Assembly (NCBI RefSeq): GCF_030815485.1
Contig: NZ_JAUSWV010000002.1
Span: 7,874,001-7,938,000, forward strand
From: Streptomyces rishiriensis
GTDB lineage: Bacteria > Actinomycetota > Actinomycetes > Streptomycetales > Streptomycetaceae
DNA length: 64,000 bases
Direction: 5' to 3'
Position 1 is the first letter of the stretch, and each line of letters begins with the position of its first letter. The translations under genes were made by a program, and so were the position numbers. Below, piece after piece: positions 1 through 7,824 of this stretch. The notes under the pieces are model-generated. The model was not told the origin of the DNA and made no database searches. It saw only the letters and a program-made list of their open reading frames with translations.

Positions 1-2
1 AC

Positions 3-52
3 ATGGGCCTTCTGCGCAGGACGTTCGGCATCGCCACTCACTTCGACCCCTG
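3..52 (+). CDS. possible C-terminal end of an upstream gene (partial)
   Basis: The first bases can be read in frame 3 as about 16 residues ending in ...THFDP and a TGA at 50-52. The stop lies about 70 bases before a strong hairpin, and the next gene is convergent, so this would fit the tail of a plus-strand gene that starts outside the window. There is too little sequence to name a family, and the reading is only a plausible guess. Confidence 0.25.
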
Positions 53-123
53 AGGGGCCGGGCCGGGCCGGGTCGGCGAGGGCACGCCGTCGCCCGGCCC
101 GCACCGGCCCGCCGAACCACCGG

Positions 124-145
124 CGGACCGCCGCCTGGCGGTCCG
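124..145. terminator. hairpin terminator between convergent genes
   Basis: A perfect 9-bp stem (CGGACCGCC / GGCGGTCCG) with a 4-base loop lies just beyond the stop of the minus-strand MFS gene and after the putative end of a plus-strand gene. There is no T-tract, as is common for Streptomyces terminators. It could serve both strands. Confidence 0.55.
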
Positions 146-162
146 ACGGCGTGGCCCGCCGC

Positions 163-1671
163 TCAGGCCTGGCGGGAGTGCAGGGGATCATGGGCGACCT
201 CGTCCGGACACCTGCCGCGCGACCGACGCGCCTGCCGGTCCCGCCGCCAGTCGACGGTCGCGAGGGCCAGCGACGCACCCATGCCCGCCAGGGCGGCGAC
301 CATGGCGAGAGCGAGCGCGCCGCGGTAGTCGTCGCCCGTCCCGAGCACCACGTAGTACAGGCCGGGCAGGGCCGCGGTGCCCACGGCGGCGCCGAGGCGC
401 TGACCGGTCTGCAGGGCGCCGCCCGCCGCGCCCGCCATCCGCACGGGCACGTCCCGCAGGGTCATGGTGATGTTCGGCGAGACCACGAAACCACCGCCGA
501 TGCCGCCGAGGAACAGCAGCGGGGCGGCTGCCCAGGGGGCGATGCCGAGGGGCGCGAAGCGGAGCAGCAGCGCGGCACCGCCCAGGCCGGTGATCACGCC
601 CGTGAGGCCGCACACGGTGAGCAGCCGGCCGAACCGGTCCACCAGCCGGCCGGCGACGACGGCCGCGCCGGCCGATCCGACGGCGAAGGGCGTCACGGCG
701 AGCCCGGAGCGCAGCGGCGAGAAGTCGAGCCCGCGCTGGTAGAAGAGGGCGAAGACCAGCCAGACCCCGCTGAAGCCGATGAAGTACAGGGTGCCGACCG
801 CGGCGCCGACGGCGTAACCGCGCACCGTGGTGAACAGACGGGGATCGAGCAGCGGCTGGGCGCCGCGGGCGACGAGACGGCGCTGCCACCACACGAAGCC
901 GCTGAGCAGTGCGGCGCCGAGGAGGAACAGCCACCACAGCCGGCTCAGCCCGCCGGAGTCCGCCTGGACCAGCGGATACATGAACGCGAGGACGCCGAGA
1001 CCGAGGAGCGCGACGCCGGTCACGTCCACACGTCCCCGGCCGGACGGCTGGGTGCGGGGCAGCAGACGGCGGCCGAGCAGGACGGCCAGCACGCCGATGG
1101 GGACGTTGACGTAGAAGATCCAGCGCCAGCCCTCGGAGCCGGAGGCCAGCGCGAGGATGACGCCGCCGGTGAGGGGGCCGACGGCGGAGGAGATGCCGAC
1201 GGTGGCGCCGAAGAAGCCGAAGGCCCGTCCGCGTTCGGCGCCGCTGAACATCTGCTGGATGAGCGCGGAGTTCTGCGGAGCCATGAAGCCGGCCGCGAGG
1301 CCATGGGCGAGGCGGGCCACCACCAGCCAGGTGATGTCCGGGGCGGCGCCGCAGGCCGCACTGAAGACCACGAAGCCGCTCAGGGCCAGCAAAAAGATGC
1401 GGCGGCGGTCCAGGGCGTCCCCGAGGCGGCCGGCGGTGACCAGAGCGAGCGCGAAGGTGAGGGCGTACCCGGAGACGACCCATTGCACCTGGGCGGCGGA
1501 CGCGTGCAGCTCGCGCTGGACGGTGGGCAGGGCGACCGCCACGATCGTCACGTCCAGCAGACTCATGAAGCCTGCCACCAGGGTGACCCACAGAGCCCGC
1601 CACCGGTTCGGGTCCCGCTCGGAACCGCTCTCCTGAGCCGACGGACTCCCGTTCTTCGCCGACGCCGTCAC
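163..1671 (-). CDS. MFS drug exporter, DHA2 (EmrB/QacA) family
   Basis: A membrane transporter of the major facilitator superfamily, predicted to export small drugs or metabolites by proton antiport. The product is about 502 residues and very hydrophobic, the size of a 14-helix DHA2 protein. The cytoplasmic loop 2-3 signature is visible (GRLGDALDRRRIF), as is the antiporter motif C in helix 5 (AVGPLTGGVILA). I chose the GTG at 1671 because AGGAGG lies 4-5 bases upstream; a longer frame runs to 1725 but its first 18 residues look non-coding. Helices start at about residue 28 with the segment LWVTLVAGFMSLLDVTIVAV. The gene stands alone, with GH127 upstream on the same strand. No regulator is adjacent, and the substrate cannot be told from sequence. 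Confidence 0.9.
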   Translation of the reverse strand: MTASAKNGSPSAQESGSERDPNRWRALWVTLVAGFMSLLDVTIVAVALPTVQRELHASAAQVQWVVSGYALTFALALVTAGRLGDALDRRRIFLLALSGFVVFSAACGAAPDITWLVVARLAHGLAAGFMAPQNSALIQQMFSGAERGRAFGFFGATVGISSAVGPLTGGVILALASGSEGWRWIFYVNVPIGVLAVLLGRRLLPRTQPSGRGRVDVTGVALLGLGVLAFMYPLVQADSGGLSRLWWLFLLGAALLSGFVWWQRRLVARGAQPLLDPRLFTTVRGYAVGAAVGTLYFIGFSGVWLVFALFYQRGLDFSPLRSGLAVTPFAVGSAGAAVVAGRLVDRFGRLLTVCGLTGVITGLGGAALLLRFAPLGIAPWAAAPLLFLGGIGGGFVVSPNITMTLRDVPVRMAGAAGGALQTGQRLGAAVGTAALPGLYYVVLGTGDDYRGALALAMVAALAGMGASLALATVDWRRDRQARRSRGRCPDEVAHDPLHSRQA

Positions 1672-1825
1672 AAGGCCTCCTCTCGCCGGGCCGCGTCCGG
1701 GGCACTGGTCACGGACACCGGTCACGCCGTGGGAGCGCCCCGTGCGAGACGCAGCCTATGACGTACGACGGAAGCCGGCCGCCTGTGGTTCGGGCCGGTT
1801 CGGCGGCCGGGTCGCAGGGCGGCCG

Positions 1826-1854
1826 TGGCTGTCCGGGCCGGTGCCGGACAGCCA
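1826..1854 (-). terminator. hairpin terminator behind the GH127 gene
   Basis: A perfect 11-bp inverted repeat (TGGCTGTCCGG / CCGGACAGCCA) with a 7-base loop lies 22 bases past the stop of the minus-strand GH127 gene. It is well placed to end its transcript before the MFS gene. Confidence 0.6.
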
Positions 1855-1875
1855 ACCGCGCCCCGGGGCCCCCGG

Positions 1876-4188
1876 TCAGGCGGTCACGATGCGCCAGCGG
1901 TTGTCGGGGGTTCCGTCGTCGGGCGCCTGGACCGCGAAGGCCCCGACGGCGGTGGATCCGCCCGCGATGGCGAGCAGCTTGCCGCTGTTCCCGTTGCGGA
2001 TCTTGTAGGTGCCGTCGCCCTGGGCGAGCAACGTCCACAGGTGGTCGGCGGTGCCGTTGTCCGTCCACTGGAGGACGCTCGCGTTGTCCGCGGTGGACAT
2101 GTTCAGCACACCGAGAACCTTGCCGCTGTTGACGTTGCGGAAGCGGACCGCCGTCCCGTCGCCGATCATCTCCCAGTCGTGGTCGGCGGTGCCGCTGTCG
2201 GTCCACTGAAGGGCGAGGCCGCCGTCGGCGGTGGACATGTTCTGAACGCCCAGCACCAGGTTGCTGGCCACGTTGACGAGGTGTACGGCGGCGGTGCCGC
2301 CGGTGTTCCAGTAGACGGTGTAGTTGAAGCCGTGTGCGTCGTGGAACGGGCCGAGGCCGACGGCGGAGCCGCCCGCGGTCGCGGTGAAGGCGAGCGAAGT
2401 GCTGCTGGTGCGCGTGATGGTGGCGGGGTTCAGCAGGGGCAGTCCGCCGAGCGCGCTGTCGCCGTAGTCGCCGGCCAGCACGACCGGTCCGTAGGTGACC
2501 GCGGCGGTGTTCGCGTTGTCGGGGGCGGGCCGCAGGACGACCCGCATGGGCAGGCGGACGGTGACGGTGTCGCCGGACGTCCAGCTGCGGGTCAGGGTGG
2601 CGTAGGTGCCCGGTGTCGTGGCGAGGTTCTGCGCCACGCCGTTGACGCTGATCGTGGCTCCGGTGGTCCAGCCGGGGATGCGGATGCGCATCGCCCACGT
2701 TCCGGCGACGCTGCCGGTGACCGCCAGCGTGGTCGTGTCGCTGGTGGGGTACGAGGTGGTCTGGGTGACGGTGATTCCGCGCTGGGACCAGGTGAGCACC
2801 GAGGGCACGAACAGATTGACGGTGAGCGTCGTGTCGTTGCGGAAGTAGATGGAGTCCATCAACCGGGTGTGCATCTCCAGGCCGGTGCCCTGGCAGCACC
2901 AGAAGGTGCCGTAGTCGGTGCTCCAGGTGCCTCCGCCCCAGGCCGGGCCCACACCGCGGCGGCCGCCCGGGTTGAGCGGGGTGAAGTAGGTGACGTGGCC
3001 GTGGGCGTCGGCCGGGTTCTGCTGGCCGATCATCTGGTTCAACCAGGCCTGCTCGTAGTAGTCGAACAGCGCGGCCCGGTCCGGGGTCACCGCGAACAGG
3101 TCCCGGGTGAGCTTGAGCATGTTGTACGTGTTGCAGCTCTCGCAGGTGTCCTGTCTGAGGTAGGCGGCGATCGCGTTCGGCGCGCGGAAGTGCTCCGCCT
3201 GGCTGTTGCCGCCGATGGCGTAGGTGTGGGTGCCGACGGTGATGTTCCACGCGTTGGTGGCGATGTCCCGGTACCGGGTGGTGCCGGTGGCCTTGTACTC
3301 GCGCAGGGCACCGATCCACTTGGGGACCTGGGTGTTGGCGTGCAGCCCGTTCAACTGGTCCAGGTTGGCCGCCAGCGGGTCGAAGACGGCGGCGTGGTCG
3401 AAGCGCCGGGCGGCCGTGAGCCACCGGCTGTCGCCCGTCTGCTGGTAGAGGTCGCACAGCACGTCGTTCATGCCGCCGAACTCCACGCCCAGCATCGCCT
3501 GCATCTGCTGACCGATGAGCCGGCCCGTGCGGGTGTCGACCCAGCCCGCCAGCGCCAGCAGGACGTCCCGGGCCTGTGTGGTGCCGATCAGCCGCCACAC
3601 GTCCAACAGTCCGGCGAGCGTCTTGTGGATGGTGTAGTACGGCACGTTGCCGTTACTCAGGGTGCCCTGTTCGAGGGCGGTGAAGTCGGACTCGGGATAG
3701 CCGGACAGGTAGCCGGCGGTGAATCCGGCAACGCCGTTGTTGGCCTGGCACTTGGCCAGTTCCGCCACCATGGAGACCGCCTTGTCGCGGGCGACCGTGT
3801 CCCCGGTGACGGCGTACAGCTGCGCCCAGGCGGTGAGGAAGTGTCCCTGGACGTGGCTGCGGAACGGGAAGTCGGGGGCGTCCCAGCCCCCGTCGGCTGC
3901 GGCGCCGGCCGTGGAGAGCTTGTGGTTGGCGCGGAAGGTGTACAGCAACCGGTTCACGTCGACGAACCGCAGATAGGCGGCGGTGCGGTTCTGGTTGTCC
4001 AGCCACCGGCTGGCGGTCAGCCGCACCTGGCCGAAGTCGAAGGCGTACGCGGAGACCCCGATGTCGGCCCGGACGGGAGGGACGGCCGCCCGGGCGGGAG
4101 AGGCGCCGACGAGCGGGCCGGCCGCGGAAGCCGCGAGCGTGGCTCCGGCGGCTTGCAGGAGGCGCCTTCTGTTGAGCGAGGAGGACAT
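1876..4188 (-). CDS. secreted beta-L-arabinofuranosidase, GH127, with ricin-type lectin domain
   Basis: A 770-residue exported glycosidase. The N-terminus is a twin-arginine signal (SSSLNRRRLLQAAGATLA) with an alanine-rich hydrophobic stretch and likely cleavage after ASPARA. Residues of about 40-610 match the GH127/DUF1680 family. In characterised members a cysteine is the nucleophile and is held by a zinc site made of Glu and three Cys; here the equivalents are visible as E350, C352, C431 and C432 (CESCNTYN and FWCCQGTGLE). The last 130 residues form a ricin B-like beta-trefoil with three QxW-like repeats (LQWTDSGTADHDW, LQWTDNGTADHLW, APDDGTPDNRW), probably for binding polysaccharide. It is predicted to release arabinofuranose from plant cell-wall glycans outside the cell. 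It is followed by a terminator, and direct repeats lie 260 bases upstream. Confidence 0.88.
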   Translation of the reverse strand: MSSSLNRRRLLQAAGATLAASAAGPLVGASPARAAVPPVRADIGVSAYAFDFGQVRLTASRWLDNQNRTAAYLRFVDVNRLLYTFRANHKLSTAGAAADGGWDAPDFPFRSHVQGHFLTAWAQLYAVTGDTVARDKAVSMVAELAKCQANNGVAGFTAGYLSGYPESDFTALEQGTLSNGNVPYYTIHKTLAGLLDVWRLIGTTQARDVLLALAGWVDTRTGRLIGQQMQAMLGVEFGGMNDVLCDLYQQTGDSRWLTAARRFDHAAVFDPLAANLDQLNGLHANTQVPKWIGALREYKATGTTRYRDIATNAWNITVGTHTYAIGGNSQAEHFRAPNAIAAYLRQDTCESCNTYNMLKLTRDLFAVTPDRAALFDYYEQAWLNQMIGQQNPADAHGHVTYFTPLNPGGRRGVGPAWGGGTWSTDYGTFWCCQGTGLEMHTRLMDSIYFRNDTTLTVNLFVPSVLTWSQRGITVTQTTSYPTSDTTTLAVTGSVAGTWAMRIRIPGWTTGATISVNGVAQNLATTPGTYATLTRSWTSGDTVTVRLPMRVVLRPAPDNANTAAVTYGPVVLAGDYGDSALGGLPLLNPATITRTSSTSLAFTATAGGSAVGLGPFHDAHGFNYTVYWNTGGTAAVHLVNVASNLVLGVQNMSTADGGLALQWTDSGTADHDWEMIGDGTAVRFRNVNSGKVLGVLNMSTADNASVLQWTDNGTADHLWTLLAQGDGTYKIRNGNSGKLLAIAGGSTAVGAFAVQAPDDGTPDNRWRIVTA

Positions 4189-4694
4189 CGTTCACCTGTT
4201 CCTTGTTCGGGGGAGCGGTGATGGGGAAGGACCGGCGCTTGTGCCGCCGGGTGGTGCGGTGGCGTTGCCGACTGCCGACTGCCGACTGCGGGTTTCGGTG
4301 CCGGCGACGCCGGCCGCGCTTCGGTGGGGGTAGCGGCTCGTCCGGTGTCGTCGGCGGGGTGCGGTGGTTGCATCGCTGTTCGGCGTCCTCGGCGGGGACG
4401 CGGATTCCGGTTCTGCTGCGGACGGCTCGGCCGCGCAGGTGATCACTGTGTTCGTCATACAGAGTTCGTCATGTAATGTTCGTCATGTCGAACAGTGGTC
4501 GACTCGTCGGCCGCCACGGATGATAGACGCCGAACGGGCTGATCGACACCCTTCGTGCGGCGATTCAGGGTTCGCCCTCGACCTGCCTGCCGCCGAGGAC
4601 TGCCGTGTCATGTCCTGACGGCCCCGGCGGGCGTACCTGAAGTCCGCTCGCGGAATTCAGCCGCGCGTTCAGAACCCGCGGTCGATCCGGAACC
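4189..4694. other. gene-free stretch upstream of GH127
   Basis: About 500 bases without a credible gene. It holds three copies of the 7-mer GCCGACT in tandem (4267-4287) and three spaced copies of GTTCGTCAT (4450-4486). The part around 4445-4500 is clearly richer in A/T than its surroundings and is the likeliest place for the GH127 promoter. Confidence 0.5.
4450..4486. repeat. three GTTCGTCAT copies with a 14-bp period
   Basis: Identical 9-mers start at 4450, 4464 and 4478, separated by 5-base spacers. They lie about 260 bases upstream of the GH127 start on the opposite strand (reading ATGACGAAC in its direction), in a locally A/T-rich patch. The arrangement suggests a regulator binding site, but no known consensus is recognised. 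Confidence 0.5.
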
Positions 4695-4950
4695 TCACAA
4701 GCCGAGTTCTTCGCGGGCTCCCGCCACCCAGCGCAGCACGCCGTGGGAGTCGGTGCTCTCTGCCAGCTCCGTCGCTTCCCCGAGCAGCGCCGCCGCGTCC
4801 TCGCGCCGCTCCTGCTGGGCGGCCAGATGGGCCAGCCCGATCAGGTTCGCCGCCACCCCCGCCAGGAACCCCAGTTCCCGACGCAGCCGAGTGGACTCCT
4901 CGAAATGCGCGTAGAGGAGTTCGGCCTGCTCGATTCGCTTGTCAACGTCA
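4695..4950 (-). pseudogene. C-terminal remnant of a TPR-containing protein
   Basis: The minus strand reads about 85 residues ending in a normal stop (TGA at 4695-4697). The text has tetratricopeptide-like helices (AELLYAHFEESTRLRREL, NLIGLAHLAAQQERREDA, LLGEATELAESTD), as found at the C-terminal ends of large actinobacterial regulators (LuxR/LAL, SARP, AfsR-like). No start codon with a ribosome site precedes it. In frame, the sequence becomes arginine/proline-rich upstream of about 4950 and meets a TAG near 4994, only a few bases from the start of the divergent P-loop gene. I read it as the leftover end of a lost gene; the parent cannot be named from the fragment. Confidence 0.5.
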
Positions 4951-5009
4951 TGCCGTGATCCTGGGAGCGGGCGCCGGACCCGGCGGTGACGACGCTAGCG
5001 TGGGGTCGC

Positions 5010-5531
5010 ATGATCGTATGGCTCAACGGCACCCATGGCGCGGGCAAGACGACGACCAGCGCACTCGTGCAGCGACTGCTCCCGGGTTCACGAGTGTTCG
5101 ACGCCGAGAAGGTCGGCGAGACGCTCATGGACATCACGCCGGGGCTGCCGGACACGGACAACTTCCAGCACTGGCCGCCGTGGCGGCCGCTCGTCGTCGA
5201 GACCGCACGCCGCGTACTCGACTACACCGGCGGCACCCTGGTGATGCCCATGACCGTGCTCGTGGAGCAGTACTGGCGCGAGATCAGCACAGGTCTCGCT
5301 CAACACGCCATCGAGGTGCGGCACTTCGTTCTCCACGCCGACCAGGACACCCTCCGCGGGCGCATCGAGGGGGACACCCTCCTCGGCCCCTCCCCGTTCC
5401 GTCTCAAGTACCTCGAGCCCTACGCCGAGGCGGCCCGCACCTGGCTGCACCGGGAGGCCGAGGTCGTCGACACCACACACCTCACGCCCGCCGAGGCCGC
5501 CTCCCGGATCGCGGAGGCCGTCCGGAGGTGA
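5010..5531 (+). CDS. TmrB-like P-loop ATP-binding protein
   Basis: A 173-residue cytoplasmic protein with a Walker A loop at its very start (NGTHGAGKTTTSALV). It resembles the Bacillus tunicamycin-resistance protein TmrB in size and in the pattern after the P-loop (FDAEKVGETLM, then PPWRPLVVE, then GGTLVMPMTVLVEQYWREI). TmrB-type proteins bind ATP and are thought to protect against the nucleoside antibiotic at the membrane, but most actinobacterial relatives are uncharacterised. I chose ATG 5010 because the P-loop then sits at the usual distance from the N-terminus; an in-frame ATG at 4986 would add eight unlikely residues. The gene is monocistronic. Confidence 0.75.
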   Translation: MIVWLNGTHGAGKTTTSALVQRLLPGSRVFDAEKVGETLMDITPGLPDTDNFQHWPPWRPLVVETARRVLDYTGGTLVMPMTVLVEQYWREISTGLAQHAIEVRHFVLHADQDTLRGRIEGDTLLGPSPFRLKYLEPYAEAARTWLHREAEVVDTTHLTPAEAASRIAEAVRR

Positions 5532-5642
5532 GGTCCGCCCGCCGCCGAGCGGAAGCGCCCGCAGACGGCCACGAGGGCGGCCTTCCGCCCTCCGCGCCGA
5601 GCTGTGGCTCTTGATCGTTTCCCGAGCTGCGCCTACGCTTCC

Positions 5643-6815
5643 ATGCCCATGGGGACGGGGGAGCCGGAACGTGGGCACAGGCCGCGGTCCACCCGGCGGG
5701 TCGGACCTCGCGTGACCGCTGCTCTGCTGGGCGGGGCGGCGGGGCTGGCCGTGCTGAGCGCGGTACTCGTCCTCCTGCCGGGTGTGGTGGTCGACCACGA
5801 TCTCGCGGGGGCGAGCGTCGCCGCGCCGGACCGGGTTGAAAGCGGTGAACGACGTCCGGACGACCCTGCTGCAGGCCGTCGGCGGTGTGGTCCTGCTGTT
5901 CGGCGCGTACGCCACCTGGCGGCAACTGCGCGTCAGCCAGGACGGGTGCGCGCCACCCAGGAGGGCTACGTCACCGACCGGTTCAGCACGGCCGTCGATC
6001 AACTCGGCAGTGACAAGCTGGAAACGCGTATCGGCGGACTCCACGCGCTGTGGCGGATCGCGGAGCACTCCGCCCGCGACCGAGAGGCCGTCATCTCCAT
6101 CAAGGCCGCATACCTCCGTACGCGCCTGCCCTGGCCGCCCGCCGGACCGGACGCTCCGGCGGCGGACCTGCCCATCAACGACGTCGTGCCACTGGAGGTG
6201 CGGGCCCCCGATGCCCAGGTGGCGCTCACCGGGCTCGGCGTGCTGTTGCTTCAGCCCCGGCAGCAGTCCTGGATCAATCTCGGCGTCACGGATCTGCGCC
6301 GGGCCGACTGCGACGGGCTGTGGCTCCATGAGGTCAACCTCGACCGGTCCTGCATGGAGGCGGCGGGCCTGTACCACGCCAACCTGACCCAGGCCTCGCT
6401 CGTCGCGGTCGACCTGCGGCATGCCGACCTCAAGACGGCGATCCTGCGCCGGACCCGCTGTGTGCTGGCCGACCTGCGGGGCGCCCGGCTGGTCGAAGCG
6501 GACCTGCGTGACGCGGACTTCACCGAAGCCGACCTGCGCGAGGCGAATGTGCGCAAGGCGGATGCGGGAGGCGCCCTCTTCCGCGGCGCCGACCTGCGCC
6601 TGGCCGACCTGCGCGGAACCGACCTCAGCACGGCCGACCTGCACCAGGCCCGGCTGACCGGCGCGCTGGCCAGCGAGCACACGCGCTGGCCGGCCGGCTT
6701 CGACCACACGGCCGCGGGCGTCGTCGTCACCGAGGATCCCGGCCCCGAACCCCCGCCGCTGCTCCAGCCTTCGGGGATCACGACGCAGCACCCCCGACTG
6801 CGGTCCGCGCCGTGA
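5643..6815 (+). CDS. pentapeptide-repeat membrane protein with locally shifted reading frame
   Basis: The protein begins with one hydrophobic helix (AALLGGAAGLAVLSAVLVLL), should continue with a second helix, then has a soluble part and at least 12 A(D/N)LxX pentapeptide units near the C-terminus (for example ADLRGARLVEADLRDADFTE). Such proteins fold as a right-handed quadrilateral helix; their role here is unknown. Between about 5835 and 5945 the frame that encodes the family sequence (LKAVNDVRTTLLQAVGGVV, then FGAYATWRQLRVSQDG) is +1 relative to the rest, so the continuous frame carries about 37 wrong residues in place of the second helix. An extra G at 5833-5835 and a missing G at 5944-5946 would explain it. 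The start is uncertain: ATG 5643, ATG 5649 or an upstream ATG at 5604. Confidence 0.7.
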   Translation: MPMGTGEPERGHRPRSTRRVGPRVTAALLGGAAGLAVLSAVLVLLPGVVVDHDLAGASVAAPDRVESGERRPDDPAAGRRRCGPAVRRVRHLAATARQPGRVRATQEGYVTDRFSTAVDQLGSDKLETRIGGLHALWRIAEHSARDREAVISIKAAYLRTRLPWPPAGPDAPAADLPINDVVPLEVRAPDAQVALTGLGVLLLQPRQQSWINLGVTDLRRADCDGLWLHEVNLDRSCMEAAGLYHANLTQASLVAVDLRHADLKTAILRRTRCVLADLRGARLVEADLRDADFTEADLREANVRKADAGGALFRGADLRLADLRGTDLSTADLHQARLTGALASEHTRWPAGFDHTAAGVVVTEDPGPEPPPLLQPSGITTQHPRLRSAP

Positions 6816-7824
6816 CCGACCCCGAACGCGGGTGAGTCCGGCGGGGTTCGCCTGCCATGGTGTTCGTCTCCGGTCGCGTTCGTCTGCGGTGGGGCCGACG
6901 CTTTCCGTCGATTTCGGCGTCGAGTGATCCGGAATTCTCTGTTCATTGTTCCTCCGTGCCGCTTGCGCGGTGCGTGACGGTCGGTTCGAAGCGTTGTTGT
7001 GGCTTTCGGAAGTGTCTTCTGCGGGGATTTCTGCGGGGCTTTATCGGAGTGGCCACGAGGAGTTCCGAAGGATGTGTGGAGAGGCCTGCGAGAGAGTGTT
7101 GAGCGGTTCTCCAGCGGTATTCCGGCGCCGGCCGCGAAACGGAACCGGACCCCTGCCCGACGAGGCATGCGCGACCTGGTGACGTGGGTGCCGACGCGGG
7201 TCGGGTGGTGGGCCGGTGCTGCCGTCCTTTCCGGCCAGGGCAGGGGGACCGGGGAGTCCGGCCGTCCGTCGTGGTGCCGACCTCTCCATCTCGGGACCGG
7301 CCCGCCCCGGTCGTCGGCGGGGGCGGCCTCCCGCTTCGTTGCACCAGGCGGAAAACCGCTCACCCTTGCGGGCTGCCGTCGTCGTGGCCGGTCGCCACGG
7401 GTCCGGGCGTCGTCCGACTGGCGGCCCACCGCACGGCGGACTTGAAGCGTCCTGGAGAAATCGTCCACGCAGGTCGCGGCGAGCGGGCTGATCCCCGCAC
7501 GGCGAATGGACCGCGGACTAGCATGCCGAGAAGTCGCCCCAAGTAATTACGGTGCGGCGTGCGGGGTGGGGTCCGGCCGTGTCGTGGGCGCCGGGAATTC
7601 CGTTTCCGAATGGCTGTCGGGAGGTGCGGGTCGTCTCTGGTCGAGCAGGCGCGGTCTTTCCGATCGCCAGGCGTCGCAGCCCTGCCGACCGTCTCACCTG
7701 CCCCTTGCCTGACCATCCGGCTCCCTGTCGTCCCCGTTGCGCGGCGGCGCGCCGCAAGTGCCGCGTGGCTGTGTTTCCGAGTGGTTTTCGTATGTCGTCG
7801 CTGACGTAGTTTCGGGAGGTTGTC
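6816..7824. other. about 1 kb without a recognisable gene, upstream of the Ebo-type operon
   Basis: No open frame here has the codon pattern or motifs of a real gene. Several patches are less GC-rich than the surroundings (around 6915-6960, 6990-7060 and 7530-7560). The 3' end must hold the promoter and leader of the operon starting at 7825, whose ribosome site GGGAGG is at 7814-7819. A long leader or a small RNA gene is possible, but I see no convincing riboswitch or terminator. Confidence 0.5.

Noticed and set aside
151..1761. 536-codon plus-strand frame opposite the MFS gene
   Set aside because: Its translation is low-complexity Gly/Glu/Ala text, while the minus strand encodes a clear 14-helix transporter with a good ribosome site.
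1709..3598. 629-codon minus-strand frame overlapping the GH127 gene
   Set aside because: Arg/His/Pro-rich shadow in another frame of the real GH127 gene, which has a Tat signal and catalytic cysteines.
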